A DNA stretch of 64,000 bases. It comes from Toxorhynchites rutilus septentrionalis. Its lineage: Eukaryota; Arthropoda; Insecta; Diptera; Culicidae. Below the pieces are notes generated by a model that was given only the letters and a program-made list of their open reading frames with translations, searched no databases and was not told the DNA's origin. The stretch lies in NCBI RefSeq assembly GCF_029784135.1, contig NC_073746.1, forward strand, positions 74,504,042-74,568,041, in the 5' to 3' direction. Position 1 is the first letter of the stretch. Each line of letters opens with the position of its first letter. This document shows, piece by piece, positions 1 through 11,690 of the stretch. The translations under genes were made by a program, and so were the position numbers.

Positions 1-3000
1 TGATTTCAATATTATACGCTTGGACCGTGATGACAGATACGGAGGGGTGCTATTGGGGATCAATAAGTGCCACTCATTTTTTCGAATTGACCCTACACCT
101 ATTGGAGGGATTGAAGCTGTTGCTTGTCATGCAAACATCAGAGGAAAAGCCCTCTGTATTGTCAGCTTGTATTGGCCTCCGAGAGCTGCGGTTAGCCGCA
201 AGCAACTTGTTGACATGTGCTCACTTCTTCCTGAGCCACGATTGATCTTGGGAGACTTCAACTCTCACGGAACTGCCTGGGGGGAACAGTACGACGACAA
301 TCGTTCATTGTTGATATATGACCTTTGTAACAACTTCAATATGACCGTTTTGAATACTGGGGAAACAACACGTGTTCCTAAACCTCCTGCTAACCCAAGT
401 GCTCTTGACCTCTCGCTTTGCTCGAATTCACTATCGTTAGATTGCAAGTGGAATGTAATCCAGGACCCCAACGGTAGTGATCACTTGCCAATCAAAATTT
501 CCATCACCATTGGGTCGAATTCTTCTGAATCTATAAACATGGCATATGACCTCACAAGACACATTGACTGGAAAAAGTATGCGGACGCGATTGCTCTAGC
601 CATCAATTCCAGAGATGGTTTACCTCCATTGGAGGAGTATAACTTCCTTTCTCGTTTGATCTATGACAGCGCAGTTCGCGCTCAAACGAAACCCATTCCA
701 GGTTCCACCATTTCCCGAAGGCCTCCCAATCTATGGTGGGATAGCCAATGTTCCAAGCTTTATATAGAAAAATCGAATGCATTTAAAGCTTTTCGGAAAC
801 GTGGAACTCCTGAAAATTTTCAAACGTATTTAGCCCTTGAGAATCAGTTCAAAAATTTGATCAAAGGGAAAAAACGTGCTTATTGGCGAAATTTCGTGGG
901 AGGTTTGTCACGAGAAACGTCAATGAAAAAATTATGGAAAGTGGCTCGAAACATGAGAAATCGCTCTTCAACGAATGAAAGCGAAGAATATTCACATCGA
1001 TGGATTTTTAATTTTGCACGAAAGGTTTGTCCCGATTCCGCTCCCGTGCAAAAAATTGTTCGAAATATACCACAAGATAGGTGCGATCTTGATTATGAGT
1101 TTTCGATGGTAGAATTCTCTCTTGCTCTCCTTTCATGTAACAATTCTGCTCCGGGATCGGATCGAATTAAGTTCAACTTGTTGAAAAACCTACCTGATGT
1201 GGCGAAACATCGCTTGTTGAATTTATTCAATCGGTTTCTGGAACATAATATTGTTCCAGATGATTGGAGACAAGTACGAGTTTTAGCTATTCAAAAACCC
1301 GGAAAACCCGCGTCCGACTTCAATTCGTACCGCCCAATAGCAATGCTGTCTTGTATACGGAAATTGTTGGAGAAAATGATCTTGTTTCGCCTTGATCGTT
1401 GGGTTGAAACGAATGGCCTACTCTCAGATACACAATATGGATTCCGCAGGGGCAAGGGGACGAATGATTATCTTGCGTTGCTTTCTTCAGAAATTCAAAT
1501 GGCTTACGCCGAAAAAAAACAAATGGCTTCAGTATTCTTGGACATAAAGGGGGCCTTTGATTCAGTTTCAATAGAGGTCCTGTCAGACAAATTACACTCT
1601 CGGGGTCTGCCGCCTCTATTGAATAATATGTTATATAACTTGCTTTGTGAGAAACATTTGAATTTTTCTCACGGGGATTCGACAGTAAGTCGGGTCTCCT
1701 ACATGGGACTCCCCCAGGGCTCATGTTTAAGCCCCCTTTTGTACAACTTCTATGTAAGCGACATCGACAATTGCCTTACACAAAATTGCAGCCTAAGACA
1801 ACTTGCAGATGATGGAGTGGTGTCTGTCGTAGGATCAAACGAATCCGACCTGCAAGGACCCTTACAAGATACTTTGAACAATTTTTCAACCTGGGCCATT
1901 GGCCTAGGGATCGAATTCTCCACGGAGAAAACAGAGATGGTGGTTTTTTCTAGGAAGCATAAACCAGCAAAACCAAAGCTTCAACTTTTGGGTATACCGA
2001 TCACTCATGCTATGTCATTCAAATATCTTGGGGTCTGGTTCGACTCCAAATGTACTTGGGGGGCCCATATTAGGTATCTGAGTAAAAAATGTCAACAAAG
2101 AATAAACTTTCTCCGTACAATTACCGGCACCTGGTGGGGAGCCCACCCCGAAGATCTTATAATGTTGTATCGAACAACTATTCTCTCAGTGATGGAGTAT
2201 GGCAGTTTCTGTTTTCAATCAGCTGCCAAAACACACCTCATTAAACTCGAGCGTATTCAGTATCTTTGTCTCCGTATTGCGTTGGGATGTATGCCCTCAA
2301 CGCATACCATGAGCCTCGAGGTTTTGGCAGGCGTACTCCCACTAAAAGATCGCTTCAATTTATTATCTCTTCGGTTCCTCATCCGGTGTAAGGTTATGAA
2401 CCCATTGGTGATCGGAAATTTTGAGCAGCTGATCGAGCTAAATTTTCATTCTGGATTCATGAGCTCATATCATGAATTCGTCTCCATGCAGGTTGATCCT
2501 TCTTCGTATATTCCCAACCGTGTTTGTTTTCCTGACTACATCAATTCCTCTGTGCATTTTGATCTGTCCATGAAGCAGGATATCCATGGAATTCCAGATT
2601 ATCATCGATCGGGGATCGTTCCTACGATTTTCGAAGCAAAGTATGGGCGTGTCAATTGTGATAATATGTACTTTACTGATGGGTCCTCTATGAATGAGTC
2701 CACAGGATTTGGAGTGTTCAACAATTTTTTTAGCACCTCACACAGTCTTCAGTATCCTTGCTCAGTGTATATTGCTGAATTGGCAGCAATACACTGGGCG
2801 CTGGACAGCGTCGCCTCACGACCTGTTGAACACTATTACATTGTAACGGATAGTCTGAGCTCTGTCGAAGCTATCCGTTCAGTGAGGCCGGAAAAGCACT
2901 CGCCGTACTTCCTTGAGAGAATACGAGAAATTTTGAGTGCTTTATCCAGACGCTGTTATGTCATTACCTTTGTCTGGGTCCCTTCACATTGCTCAATTCC

Positions 3001-3928
3001 GGGTAATGAGATGGCTGGCTCATTAGCAAAGGTAGGTGCAATTGAAGGCGAAATTTATCAGCGTCAAATCGCCTTCAATGAATTTTATTCTTTAGTTCGT
3101 AAAAATACCATCGTTAACTGGCAACGCAAATGGAACGAAGAAGAATTGGGCCGGTGGCTCCACTCAATTATCCCTAAGGTTAGCCTCAATCCGTGGTTCA
3201 AAAGTCTGGAATTGAGTCGGGACTTTATTCGCACCTTCTCCCGACTCATGTCCAATCACTGTTCGTTAGACGCGCTGCTTTTTCGTTTTAATCTTGCCGA
3301 CAGCAATCTCTGCGGTTGTGGCCATGGTTACCACGATATCGAACACGTTGTTTGGTCGTGCGAGTTGTATCTTGTCGCCAGATCGAATTTAGAAAACTCC
3401 CTTCGGGCTGGAGGAAAGCAGTCCAATGTGCTGGTGAGAGATGTGTTGGCTCGGTTAGACCTTGATTACATGTCCCAAATATATGTTTTCCTTAAAGCTA
3501 TCGATCTTCGAGTGTGATTGTTCATATATCCTTTTCCCCTCCTTTTCGTCCTTCGCGAGCTATCGGTTCCCTTCCTACTAACATTAGAATAAGTTAAATT
3601 GTAAACACATATTAAATGTAAGGATAGTTTTAAGAATTGAGTGTGAAGTGTCAGTGTGAATGAGAATGTGAATGTGAATGTGAATGTGAGTGCGAGTGTA
3701 AACACACATCTCCTTACATCCCATCCTTTTCCTAATGAAAATGTGTCACCCTTCTAAACTCGAGTCGACCGCGAGTAATCGGTTTCCTATTTCATTAACC
3801 ATAGAATTAAGGAAACAACATGTTGATATATGCTAGTTGGAATATAGTTAAGAGTTTGGCTCCATTAAACTTATGTAACTGAGCCTGTAAAAATAATCGG
3901 ATTAATAAAAAAAATAAAATAAATAAAA
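1..3928 (+). mobile_element. I-group non-LTR retrotransposon (LINE), 5' part outside window
   Basis: LINE copy holding one long open frame and a 3' UTR of about 410 bp. The UTR has a short GTGAAT-type minisatellite (about 3655-3695), an ACTCGAG/CGCGAGTAATCGGTTTCC motif (about 3760-3790) and a GAGCCTGTAAAAATAA motif just before an A-rich AATAAA-type tail ending near 3928. The same 3' end recurs at 41908-42155 (+) and 62279-62660 (-), which fixes the element end. The 5' end lies beyond the window, so no target duplication can be tested. RNase H after the RT points to the I/Loner/LOA group rather than Jockey; the exact clade is not resolved. Confidence 0.9.
2..3517 (+). CDS. LINE ORF2: endonuclease, reverse transcriptase, RNase H (5' partial)
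   Basis: The frame is open from base 2 and continues off the window; the first bases encode DFNIIRLDR, matching the related copy near 46.7 kb, so there is no start codon here. Order of domains: AP endonuclease (GDFNSHGTAWG near nt 260, SDHLPI near nt 478); reverse transcriptase (LPQGSCLSPLLY near nt 1710, LADDG near nt 1801); RNase H (FTDGS near nt 2672, AELAAIHWAL, TDSLSSVEA, WVPSHCSIPGNE near nt 2970); and a C-terminal Cys/His cluster (CGCGHGYHDIEHVVWSC near nt 3310). The protein would nick target DNA and prime cDNA synthesis from LINE RNA. No stop or frameshift in about 1,170 codons, so this copy may be young or active. A gag-like ORF1 would lie upstream, outside the window. Confidence 0.92.
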   Translation, partial: DFNIIRLDRDDRYGGVLLGINKCHSFFRIDPTPIGGIEAVACHANIRGKALCIVSLYWPPRAAVSRKQLVDMCSLLPEPRLILGDFNSHGTAWGEQYDDNRSLLIYDLCNNFNMTVLNTGETTRVPKPPANPSALDLSLCSNSLSLDCKWNVIQDPNGSDHLPIKISITIGSNSSESINMAYDLTRHIDWKKYADAIALAINSRDGLPPLEEYNFLSRLIYDSAVRAQTKPIPGSTISRRPPNLWWDSQCSKLYIEKSNAFKAFRKRGTPENFQTYLALENQFKNLIKGKKRAYWRNFVGGLSRETSMKKLWKVARNMRNRSSTNESEEYSHRWIFNFARKVCPDSAPVQKIVRNIPQDRCDLDYEFSMVEFSLALLSCNNSAPGSDRIKFNLLKNLPDVAKHRLLNLFNRFLEHNIVPDDWRQVRVLAIQKPGKPASDFNSYRPIAMLSCIRKLLEKMILFRLDRWVETNGLLSDTQYGFRRGKGTNDYLALLSSEIQMAYAEKKQMASVFLDIKGAFDSVSIEVLSDKLHSRGLPPLLNNMLYNLLCEKHLNFSHGDSTVSRVSYMGLPQGSCLSPLLYNFYVSDIDNCLTQNCSLRQLADDGVVSVVGSNESDLQGPLQDTLNNFSTWAIGLGIEFSTEKTEMVVFSRKHKPAKPKLQLLGIPITHAMSFKYLGVWFDSKCTWGAHIRYLSKKCQQRINFLRTITGTWWGAHPEDLIMLYRTTILSVMEYGSFCFQSAAKTHLIKLERIQYLCLRIALGCMPSTHTMSLEVLAGVLPLKDRFNLLSLRFLIRCKVMNPLVIGNFEQLIELNFHSGFMSSYHEFVSMQVDPSSYIPNRVCFPDYINSSVHFDLSMKQDIHGIPDYHRSGIVPTIFEAKYGRVNCDNMYFTDGSSMNESTGFGVFNNFFSTSHSLQYPCSVYIAELAAIHWALDSVASRPVEHYYIVTDSLSSVEAIRSVRPEKHSPYFLERIREILSALSRRCYVITFVWVPSHCSIPGNEMAGSLAKVGAIEGEIYQRQIAFNEFYSLVRKNTIVNWQRKWNEEELGRWLHSIIPKVSLNPWFKSLELSRDFIRTFSRLMSNHCSLDALLFRFNLADSNLCGCGHGYHDIEHVVWSCELYLVARSNLENSLRAGGKQSNVLVRDVLARLDLDYMSQIYVFLKAIDLRV

Positions 3929-3929
3929 G

Positions 3930-4411
3930 TGACCCGATGATATAAGTTCTTATTTGCAGGATCTCGTTCGAATCGACATTCCAGTCTCTGAAAACGACTT
4001 TCTGTGATAGATTTTGATCCTCCATGAATGGTTGAAGGATTTTCAACTCCCGATAGTCGCATGCTATATCTTACAAACGGATCGCATGTGGTCGTCACGC
4101 CTCCCCGCAACGACATTCTCCCGTAGAATGGACCGGAGCTGATCCAGTCGATCATCTGTCGTGGAAAAGTAATAGAACAGTGAAATGCAAGTTGTCGTGT
4201 GAGATGCGGGAACAGGTACAGTGATGCTTCTGAATCCGGACGCTTTTTAATCCGGACATTTTTTTCATTACATTCAATGTCATGCCTAAACCATGACATT
4301 TTTTGCATGTTAAATCAATGTGACTGATAGTTATTATTGTGTCAACTTAGTTCAGTGTCAAACATAGCACCTAGCTGTGTACAAAAAAATGTAAAAAATC
4401 AAAAATCAATG
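3930..4411. other. No gene seen; short AATCCGGAC repeats
   Basis: No coding signal recognised. The motif AATCCGGAC occurs twice near 4233-4260. It recurs around 4605-4650 on the far side of the SINE, in ATGTCCGGAATAAAAAG and TTTTAAATCCGGACGG. This suggests a small older repeat that the SINE entered. Confidence 0.4.
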
Positions 4412-4574
4412 TTTTTTTTTAATCTGTATTATAGTGATTTTCAACTCATTTGGCTGGTTCGTCACTTTTACTTCCATTTTTTTGGAAGAATGTTGGGAGT
4501 GAGAATTGAACTCGTGACCTTTAGCGTGAGAGGCATGGATGATACCAACTACGCCAGATCGCCTCCGTAGCAAC
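4412..4574 (-). mobile_element. tRNA-derived SINE with 11-bp target duplication
   Basis: On the minus strand: a box A-like CTGGCGTAGTTGGTATC, a box B-like GGTCACGAGTTCAATTCTC, then a short body ending ATCACTATAATACAGATT and a poly(A) run. The flanks AAAAATCAATG at 4401-4411 and 4576-4586 are an exact 11-bp target site duplication. A second copy in the other orientation is at 26869-27023. It would be transcribed by Pol III and mobilised by a LINE. I cannot name the family. Confidence 0.85.
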
Positions 4575-4929
4575 AAAAAATCAATGTGAATTTCACAAAC
4601 CCATGTCCGGAATAAAAAGCACATTCAGAAAATGCTTTTAAATCCGGACGGTCAAAAGTTGACGATTCAATTTCTCATTGAAGGAGTTGCATAAGGCTAT
4701 GTTAGAATACTTAGTATGGAGTATGGAGTGTGGAGCAAAGATTTTCGACCCGGGAAACCGCAGAACTCTTCGGTATACAGCACGGGGTCGATTATATGAC
4801 TTTGTAACTTTGTTTGTAGCGCTGTTCCACATTCATACACATTTAACCCTTCCTGTTGACCGATTGATCTGAAATTTGGAACACACCTTTATCTCTGCAG
4901 TCATTATGAAACTGCGTATTTCATTATCT

Positions 4930-5400
4930 TGAAAATCCTAAATGGCAGCCGCTATAAAATGGCGGATTTCATATTTTCTCTAAACCCCATCTATATGGGT
5001 ATCAAACGAAAAGGCTTGACTAGAAGAACACAGTCATTTATGAAAAATTCAAATCCAAAATGGCAGCCTGCACAAAATGGCGTCATATGCATTTTTTTCC
5101 AAACCTTATCAATATGGGTATCAAATGAAATGATTTGATTAGTAGAAAACAATTATTGATGAAAAATGTAAATTCAAGATGGTGGCCGCTACAAAATGGT
5201 GGATATCATATTTTCTCAGAACCCCATCAATATTGGCATCAAACGAAAGAGATTGACTAGTAGAACACAGTTGTTCATGAAAAATGCAAATCCAAAAGGA
5301 ACGCCACCACCACAAAATGTTTTGAAAAAAAATTTTTTTTTCAGAACTGCATCAGTATGTGTATCAAATGAAGGAGTTTTGGACACAAATTCAAGATGAG
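4930..5400 (+). repeat. Tandem array, unit about 119 bp, four diverged units
   Basis: The landmark GGGTATCAAACGAAA and its variants recur with their ATC at 5001, 5120, 5238 and 5363, giving a period of about 119 bp. Each unit also carries an AAATGGCAGCCGC-type segment and a TAGAAGAACACAGT-type segment. Units differ by many substitutions, so the array is old. Short ORFs across it are by-products of the repeat. Confidence 0.8.
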
Positions 5401-5946
5401 CCACGTCAGATTTCCATTTTCTACAGTTAGAAGTTTCATTACATGTCCCTCGATTTTATTTTAGTCTCATCAATGCCCTAGATTAATGAAGAAAGGGGTG
5501 TGGTAACTACTAACTGCTATTTGCCTTATTATTTTCTTGCTTTTAGTACATCATCTGTATTACTATGTTATTATGTTTAATCACAATGAAACCGTTGAAC
5601 TTAAAAAGTGTTTTTCACTTATTTATTTGAAAAAAAAAATTGTACCAAACTTGTTTCCGCACCCATTAATAAGTTCTACAAGAATTAATAAATAATTTCT
5701 TTCAAAGAATTGCAAAGAAAACAAGTGTCCGCCAAACACTGCCAAAACACTGATGACTTTGCCATTGCAATGCCAGATGCACTTCAAGTGAAATGATAAA
5801 TGTTCTTTGTGTTATATGACACAAAACGAGCAGAATAAGCAACCTTTGTTGTTTCGGGCACAGAAAGATTCTGAGAATTTTCCTCAGAGGAGATGCAATA
5901 CTTATACGCTAGCGACAGCTTACTCACTATGCAAGGGTGGAGTTTA
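5400..5946 (+). repeat. Left part of family-A repeat, split by an insertion
   Basis: From about 5760 the sequence matches, inverted, the repeat at 12420-12640 (shared ACACAAAACGAGCAGAATAAGC and CGCTAGCGACAGCTTACT). The match stops near 5940 and resumes at about 8506. An element therefore inserted between two halves of one repeat. 5400-5760 shows nothing recognisable. Confidence 0.65.
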
Positions 5947-6596
5947 GGCGTCGTGCACAAATAATGTAACGCTAAAAATGAGGGTTTTGGACCCCCTCCT
6001 CAACCTATGTAACAAAAAGTAACGCATGACGAACCCCCCTCCCCCTTATGTTACGTAACATTCATCAGTCGTTTGAATTTTTTTTAAGTAATGAGAATAT
6101 CAACGTTAAACAAATCAGATATCTGCACAAGTCGGAATCAAATGTTTAGACGGAAGTTCTTTATATGCAAGTAGAGACTTCGGAAGAACTTTCGTCAAGT
6201 TTATAGAATTTCGAACAAACTGAGACGGAATTGGTGTGAGATGGTTTGTTGTGTAACTACTCCTTCGTTCAATGCAGCAGTTCCTGTTGTCTTGAGATGC
6301 ATAATATCGTACTGATTCTGCTTCGTCGATTTGGGAGTTTGCGGACTTAATATATTCTGCTTCGACGGGATATCCATCGATCGCTAGGTTATTCCACAAA
6401 TCAGCTAACGATTCCCCTGCATACTAAACATTTTTTGTTTCCAATTCAGGGTCCATTGTTTTGAGTTTTTCAACCAAGTGAGATCCCTTATAATCACGAA
6501 GAAGTATTTAACCTACCGGGAAAGATGGACAATCCGATTTTCAACTCAGTTGAATGCACTCAAAATGGAGAATTTGTAGCAACTAATATTACATCA

Positions 6597-6658
6597 AGAT
6601 ATTTTCGATCTATCATTTTAATCAATGGATTGATTAAAATGATAGATCGAAAATATCT
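6597..6658. repeat. Perfect hairpin, 30-bp arms, 2-nt loop
   Basis: Arms 6597-6626 and 6629-6658 are exact reverse complements around GG. The arm starts AGATATTTTCGATCTATC. It sits inside the Harbinger-like element. A perfect 30-bp arm in otherwise decayed DNA suggests recent origin. Confidence 0.95.
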
Positions 6659-7426
6659 ATGACCTTCTTAAAACGAGGGTTCTCGTCTTGTTCTCCATCC
6701 ACATTAATTATGGCTACTGGCTTGGCGTACACGATATCTCATGTTATACATAACCGATTTATGCTGTATTTATATAAACACAATCTGTACGCGTCTCTCT
6801 ATCGCATGAACCAATAAGAAATAATATTTTTTAAATTCTACTATTTTCCAAAAATTGGGTAAACAGTAAAAAAAAACGTTAAAAACGGCATTTTTTTCTT
6901 TAAACGTCAAAAAACTTGTTTTTTACTTGTCCGAGTTTCATGCGGTACCGGCATCTTTATCTGCTCGATATTTTGTTTCAGATAACCAGGAGGGCTGGAT
7001 TCTTGCACGCCATGCCACACCTTTTTTTGAACCCCCTCACTTTATCGGCTTTTAACTCTTCAAATTATGAATATTTTTTTCCGTTTAATATTTGTTTTAT
7101 TGATAAATGATAGATAAACAAATAATGATATAATAGATATTGAAATTATTCTTTGTTTTCGGAGCTCGAAAGATGTTATTTAATGGTTTGGTATTTTTTT
7201 ACATCGGAATTGGAGTCTTTTGAAGCATTTCTAACAAGTGGAATTGGAATTGCATGTTCACTATATAAAATGAAAGCATTTCAACTGAGACGGAGACCTT
7301 GCATGCTTCCACAATTTAATTTCTTGTCACTATTATGAGCATTCTTTACTTCTTCCTCAACGTATTTCTCCGTTTCGTCGGTGTACGAGAACGATGCTGA
7401 TAATGAATGAACTGGCATATTAATAT

Positions 7427-7997
7427 CAGAGATCGAAATCCTCGCTCGGATGCACGATAAATATTCAATCAATCAATCTAGTTTTCGATGAACCGTGAAT
7501 TGTTGATATTTTCGTCTCTTCGTTTTCACCGAAAATTCTTTTTCAGAGAGAAAGAGATGTAGAAAATTTCGTTCTCGGAAGTTCAACGAGAATGGTTTTT
7601 CGTCTCTCATTTGGTACTGAAAATATGGAGCGAAAAATCATAGCTAATTTTACCAACGTTAACCTGTTAGGACAGCGTCCAAACGATCTGCATTTGTACA
7701 AATATGTTCATTTCACGTTCATTTCACGATGAAACCCAATTTTGCCGCATATTTTCATGCAATGTTTTCAACTGTACTGAAGAAGTGAAAAACCATTATC
7801 GGCTTCAAGGAGTCACTGAAAACGAAACCATTTTTCGGCAATCATAACTCACCGAAAAATAAAAATCGGCTTTGCGTTTCTCGCGAGAATCGAAGTGAGC
7901 GTATAACATTCTCTCGCCTCCTATATTCTCAGCTATTTTTCCCTTTGGGTGAAAACGGATGTTTTTCGTCTCAAATCGGCGAGCATTTCGATCTCTG
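7427..7997. mobile_element. hAT-type MITE with exact 8-bp target duplication
   Basis: The ends are inverted repeats starting CAGAGATCGAAAT and followed on both sides by CTCGC. They are flanked by ATTAATAT at 7419-7426 and 7998-8005, an exact 8-bp duplication. An 8-bp TSD with a CAG start is the hAT pattern. The 571-bp interior has no credible transposase frame; short frames here are chance. It is nested in the Harbinger-like element. Confidence 0.85.
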
Positions 7998-8505
7998 ATT
8001 AATATCAATGAATGAGAAAACTAGGGATATTTCCTTTTGCTCACATTCCGTGAACGCAGAGCAGAACGACAAAGAGAATGAACGAAACTGGAAGAATCAA
8101 CTGTGAGTGGCTTGCTGGGATTGTGAGGTTTGGTGTTGGTTCATTTTTGGTATCCCGAATGCAATTGTATAATGATCGAATGTGGTCGGAAATTCAGCTG
8201 AAAAGATTGATATGAGACAGATATTTCGAGGCACTGGTCTCTACACTAGAATACCCTCTTAAGCGATGCCTGCTTAGTGCCCATTACAACACGTACTTTA
8301 TTATCTTGGCTCAGGAAACACACCTATTATGGTCTCAGAATCGAAGTTAGGGTCGCGTGAATTTATCTAGGAATATAAATGGAATTTTGTAACGTAACGA
8401 AGTCTGCTAACCCCCCTCCCCCCGCCTTTTGCCCTATGTCACATTAAGTAACGAAACATCGACCCCCCTCTCCTCACTCGCATTACGTAATTTGTACACG
8501 ACGCC

Positions 8506-8855
8506 TTACTTCGCAAATATTGTCTTTTCGCTATCACTCTTCGTTGTTTCTATTCTAGCGGTTGCATAAATTGCCCATTATTGACAGCTCTGTTCGGGAA
8601 AGCACACAAATGGACAGAACAAAAGTATGGGGAAATGGGAATGCTTTTAATTTTCATCAATTTAAAACATATACAGGCTATGGGATTATAATGTATAGCA
8701 TATAAAACAAATCTTAGAAAAAATCCGTTTCGATTGGTATTCAAATCGTTAAAATCCGTTCTCAGCAAAAATAGTTATTAACATTAACTTTATTTCATAA
8801 AAACGTGACGTGTTTTCTGATTTAGCACCCTCAATGTAAGACGTAGTCCTAAGTC
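8506..8855 (+). repeat. Right part of family-A repeat, ends in GACGTAGTCCTAAGTC
   Basis: Matches the inverted copy at 11998-12420 through many shared blocks, for example TTGACAGCTCTGTTCGGGAA, GTTAACTTTATTTCATAAA and TAGCACCCTCAATGTAAGAC. A third copy is at 28816-29042. The terminal palindrome GACGTAGTCCTAAGTC is at 8840-8855. Non-coding. Confidence 0.75.
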
Positions 8856-8869
8856 AAAAAATAAGAAAT

Positions 8870-11690
8870 TCTACTGTGTATTTGGTGGGACTTGATTCTT
8901 CTTGACGCGAACTTACCGTTGCTACGCGCACCATTATTGGACCGGGTGATACACAATCGAAACGCGATGATCCTTCCTGAACCAGTAGTTAAATGCCATT
9001 GCTTAGCCCCAATCGACCGAAAATGCGAAACGGATTTTCAAAGCTCATTCAGTTTCTACCCTTGAAAATACAGAAAAAAAAACTGCTTTCTGAAATCTCA
9101 TGAAGCGGAGCCCTCTCCTTAATATGCTATACCACGCATCAGCCAAATATCGCTGCAGCCTAACGACAACAGAGACGTCATCAAGCCACACACCTGTCCA
9201 GGAAAACTGTCGGTAATTCCGCTCTTATCTTTTTTATTAAGCGATTAAGATTAGCATCGTCGGAAAACGTCTCCCGTTGATCTCGGCAGCGGCTGCGGCA
9301 GCAATCGAATCTCGTTGCGAATGTGTTGTCTAACAACGCTAAATGCTTTTTCTCCGGCATCAGCTCCCAATCAAACGCTCGAAGATTGCCATTAATTTCG
9401 CTAAGGAGATCGTCGCATGACTGGAATCCAGCGCTGCAGGTCCTCCACGGCTCACGTCTATTCCGGCCTGGCGGCGATGATTTGTTGCTCGGCCCGCTGA
9501 GCCCCGCCGGAACGGCGGCTTGATGGCGGCAATTTTATCCGTACTTGTTTTGAAAGACTATTTCATTAGGAGCGATTATCGACGTCTCGGTTGGTGAGCG
9601 GATCAGAGCCTGAAGTAAAAAAACCATCTAATCTAAAATCCAATAATTTAAGGATCGCTTGGGATCACTCGCGAGCTTCGGCACAGATTGGAAAATTAAG
9701 ATAAGGTGATTTTATTGATCTTTAATAAAAACGATTATCTACGGCTATAATTTAGCTCGGGTTGACTACCACTGCCACAACACAGCAAACCTACCGGATG
9801 CGGGGCGACCAAAGTGGCTTTGAAGATTGATGCGATCCGGCTCGGGAAGGTGGCGAAAAAAATAACCACTCCACAGCTAGCTGAACATTAATAATGATCC
9901 GAAAAACGCGCGCATGCCTCGTGAAGAGCGGAGGCGGTGCGATCAAAGACCGATTTCCGACCGATTGACATAAATATGACAAGCGATGATCGCGTTTGGA
10001 CAAGTCACGACAAACCGAGCGTCGATCGAAAATGACGCGACATTGCCGGATTTGAGCAGAATCGAGAAGGAAATTGGAGCAAAAGGTCAATAGCTCGGTA
10101 GACGGCCGAAAATTCTAACCGGCATGTCATCTTAAAATACACAACCAATAAAAAACCAGCAACTGACAGCAACCTCGGAAGCAAGGTCAACTCGCTTCCT
10201 GCTTTGAAGAGCTGCGGCTGACGAGAGCGTCGTAGCGTTCGGTTTGGGACATGCCACCTGACCTAACATTTCCATTTTTAATTCTGTACCAGCATAATGA
10301 ACGCCCATTGCGCGAACCGTCTGCGGTCTGTTTGCGTGCGACCAAAGTGTAAACATTTGCGGTACAGAACGTTATGAATAAAACAAAGTTTGCAGGTAAA
10401 CGTGCACCCGAAGGCACCTGCTGTGTGCTACGCCACAATGCGTAACCTGAGTTTCAAGCTGGTGCTTTGTGCAAGAACGACACCAGAACTCCGATACCTT
10501 AATTTATAACTACAGAACGTGGAGCGGTTTGACGTCGCTACGAATACATTACGGGTTTAGTGAACTTGACTTTGTATCGCGTGTGGCAAAATTGGAGTGC
10601 TGTATTCCACTAGAAAATCATCACAGCACAGAAGCGTATTATATATAGCTTGCTCTTACCACTTGATCCCACGCACGATTTGAAACCTGATTCTTAAAAA
10701 TTTTAATCTCTCACAACATAAAACAAGTGCCTCGGAACAGGTTCAGGCTATTAGCGAGTCGCCGGACGCCAGCAGGATGAACAGTCAGTCTTTAGAGATA
10801 CTTCTCGCCAAATGGCTCGGCAGGGAAAAACAAATATCGCGCCATCGTTCACCGCGTCGTAATCGTTTGATCCGCTGTCCGGTGGAGCGCCTTACATGGC
10901 ACTTCGCGCTGATCTAATCCACCCGATATCGGCGGCGCAGTTTCGTGCCTTTTGCGGGTGCCCATAATCCTGTCGTTTGCGTCAGAAGGGAATGAGGTGA
11001 AAGAAAAAAAAACAAAAACAGAATATGCGCCGTCTCTGGCAGCGGACAGCCGACCGGATTGGGCCACAACCCGAAGGGACAAATATGGAAAAAATCACTC
11101 CAACTGACAGAGTTTTGATATTCAATCATCAGAAAGTGTCCAATTATAAATACATGCAACCTGCGGGAATCGCATTCAACGCCAATCCGATCCGTGACAC
11201 GTCGATCGAACTGCCGGCGGATTATCGGAGCCGTAGATTTCGGTGTGAATTATGTAAGATCGATATTCTGTGAGAATCGGTGTGTGTGTCGGTGGGCACT
11301 GGAGAGTTGGTTTTACTTTGCGCTGTATGCTGTAATTGTAATTGATAGATTTTTTTCCCAAAATTTTGCGATTTTGGATCTTTTCGTGCAATGAGATCAA
11401 ATCTTAATGATGAAACATGTACCTGGCGGAACTCACGTAGGAACCAGAATTTCGGTTGTCAAACGATCAATATTATGGATTTTCAAACCAAATTGCTCCA
11501 AACAGAGCAAATAGTATTTTCCGAACCACGCGAGAGAAGGTCCTGTAGATCTGCATTACACTCACACCGGCACATTGGCGCTGGTAAAAGAAAAATTAGT
11601 ACAAATGGTATCTTCTGAGAGATTTGTTACAAATGCATTTCGGCCTTTCGATCGTTGTCATATTAGAAGCTATATACAGCCATTCCATAC
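8870..11690. other. Low-repeat region, no gene recognised
   Basis: GC content is visibly higher than in the repeat-rich parts, particularly 9250-11250. Short ORFs exist on both strands (the longest about 100 codons). None shows a family motif, a good codon pattern or splice signals I can defend. It may be intronic or intergenic host DNA. 11690-11997 begins AT-rich sequence again with no assignment. Confidence 0.4.

Larger units (their letters stand above)
5947..8505. mobile_element. PIF/Harbinger-like non-autonomous element
   Basis: Terminal inverted repeats: the left end reads GGCGTCGTGCACAAATAATG, and the right end read on the other strand is GGCGTCGTGTACAAATTACG. Both flanks are TTA (5944-5946 and 8506-8508), the 3-bp duplication typical of PIF/Harbinger. 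Subterminal regions hold C-runs such as CCCCCTCC on both sides. No transposase frame survives. A similar end lies near 37372-37397. The superfamily is inferred from TSD and TIR only. The TTA match is short, and the left flank has about 20 bp not found in the uninterrupted copy of the host repeat. Confidence 0.6.

Noticed and set aside
1320..1724. 134-codon minus frame under the LINE RT
   Set aside because: Antisense to the conserved RT core; a by-product of its codon usage.
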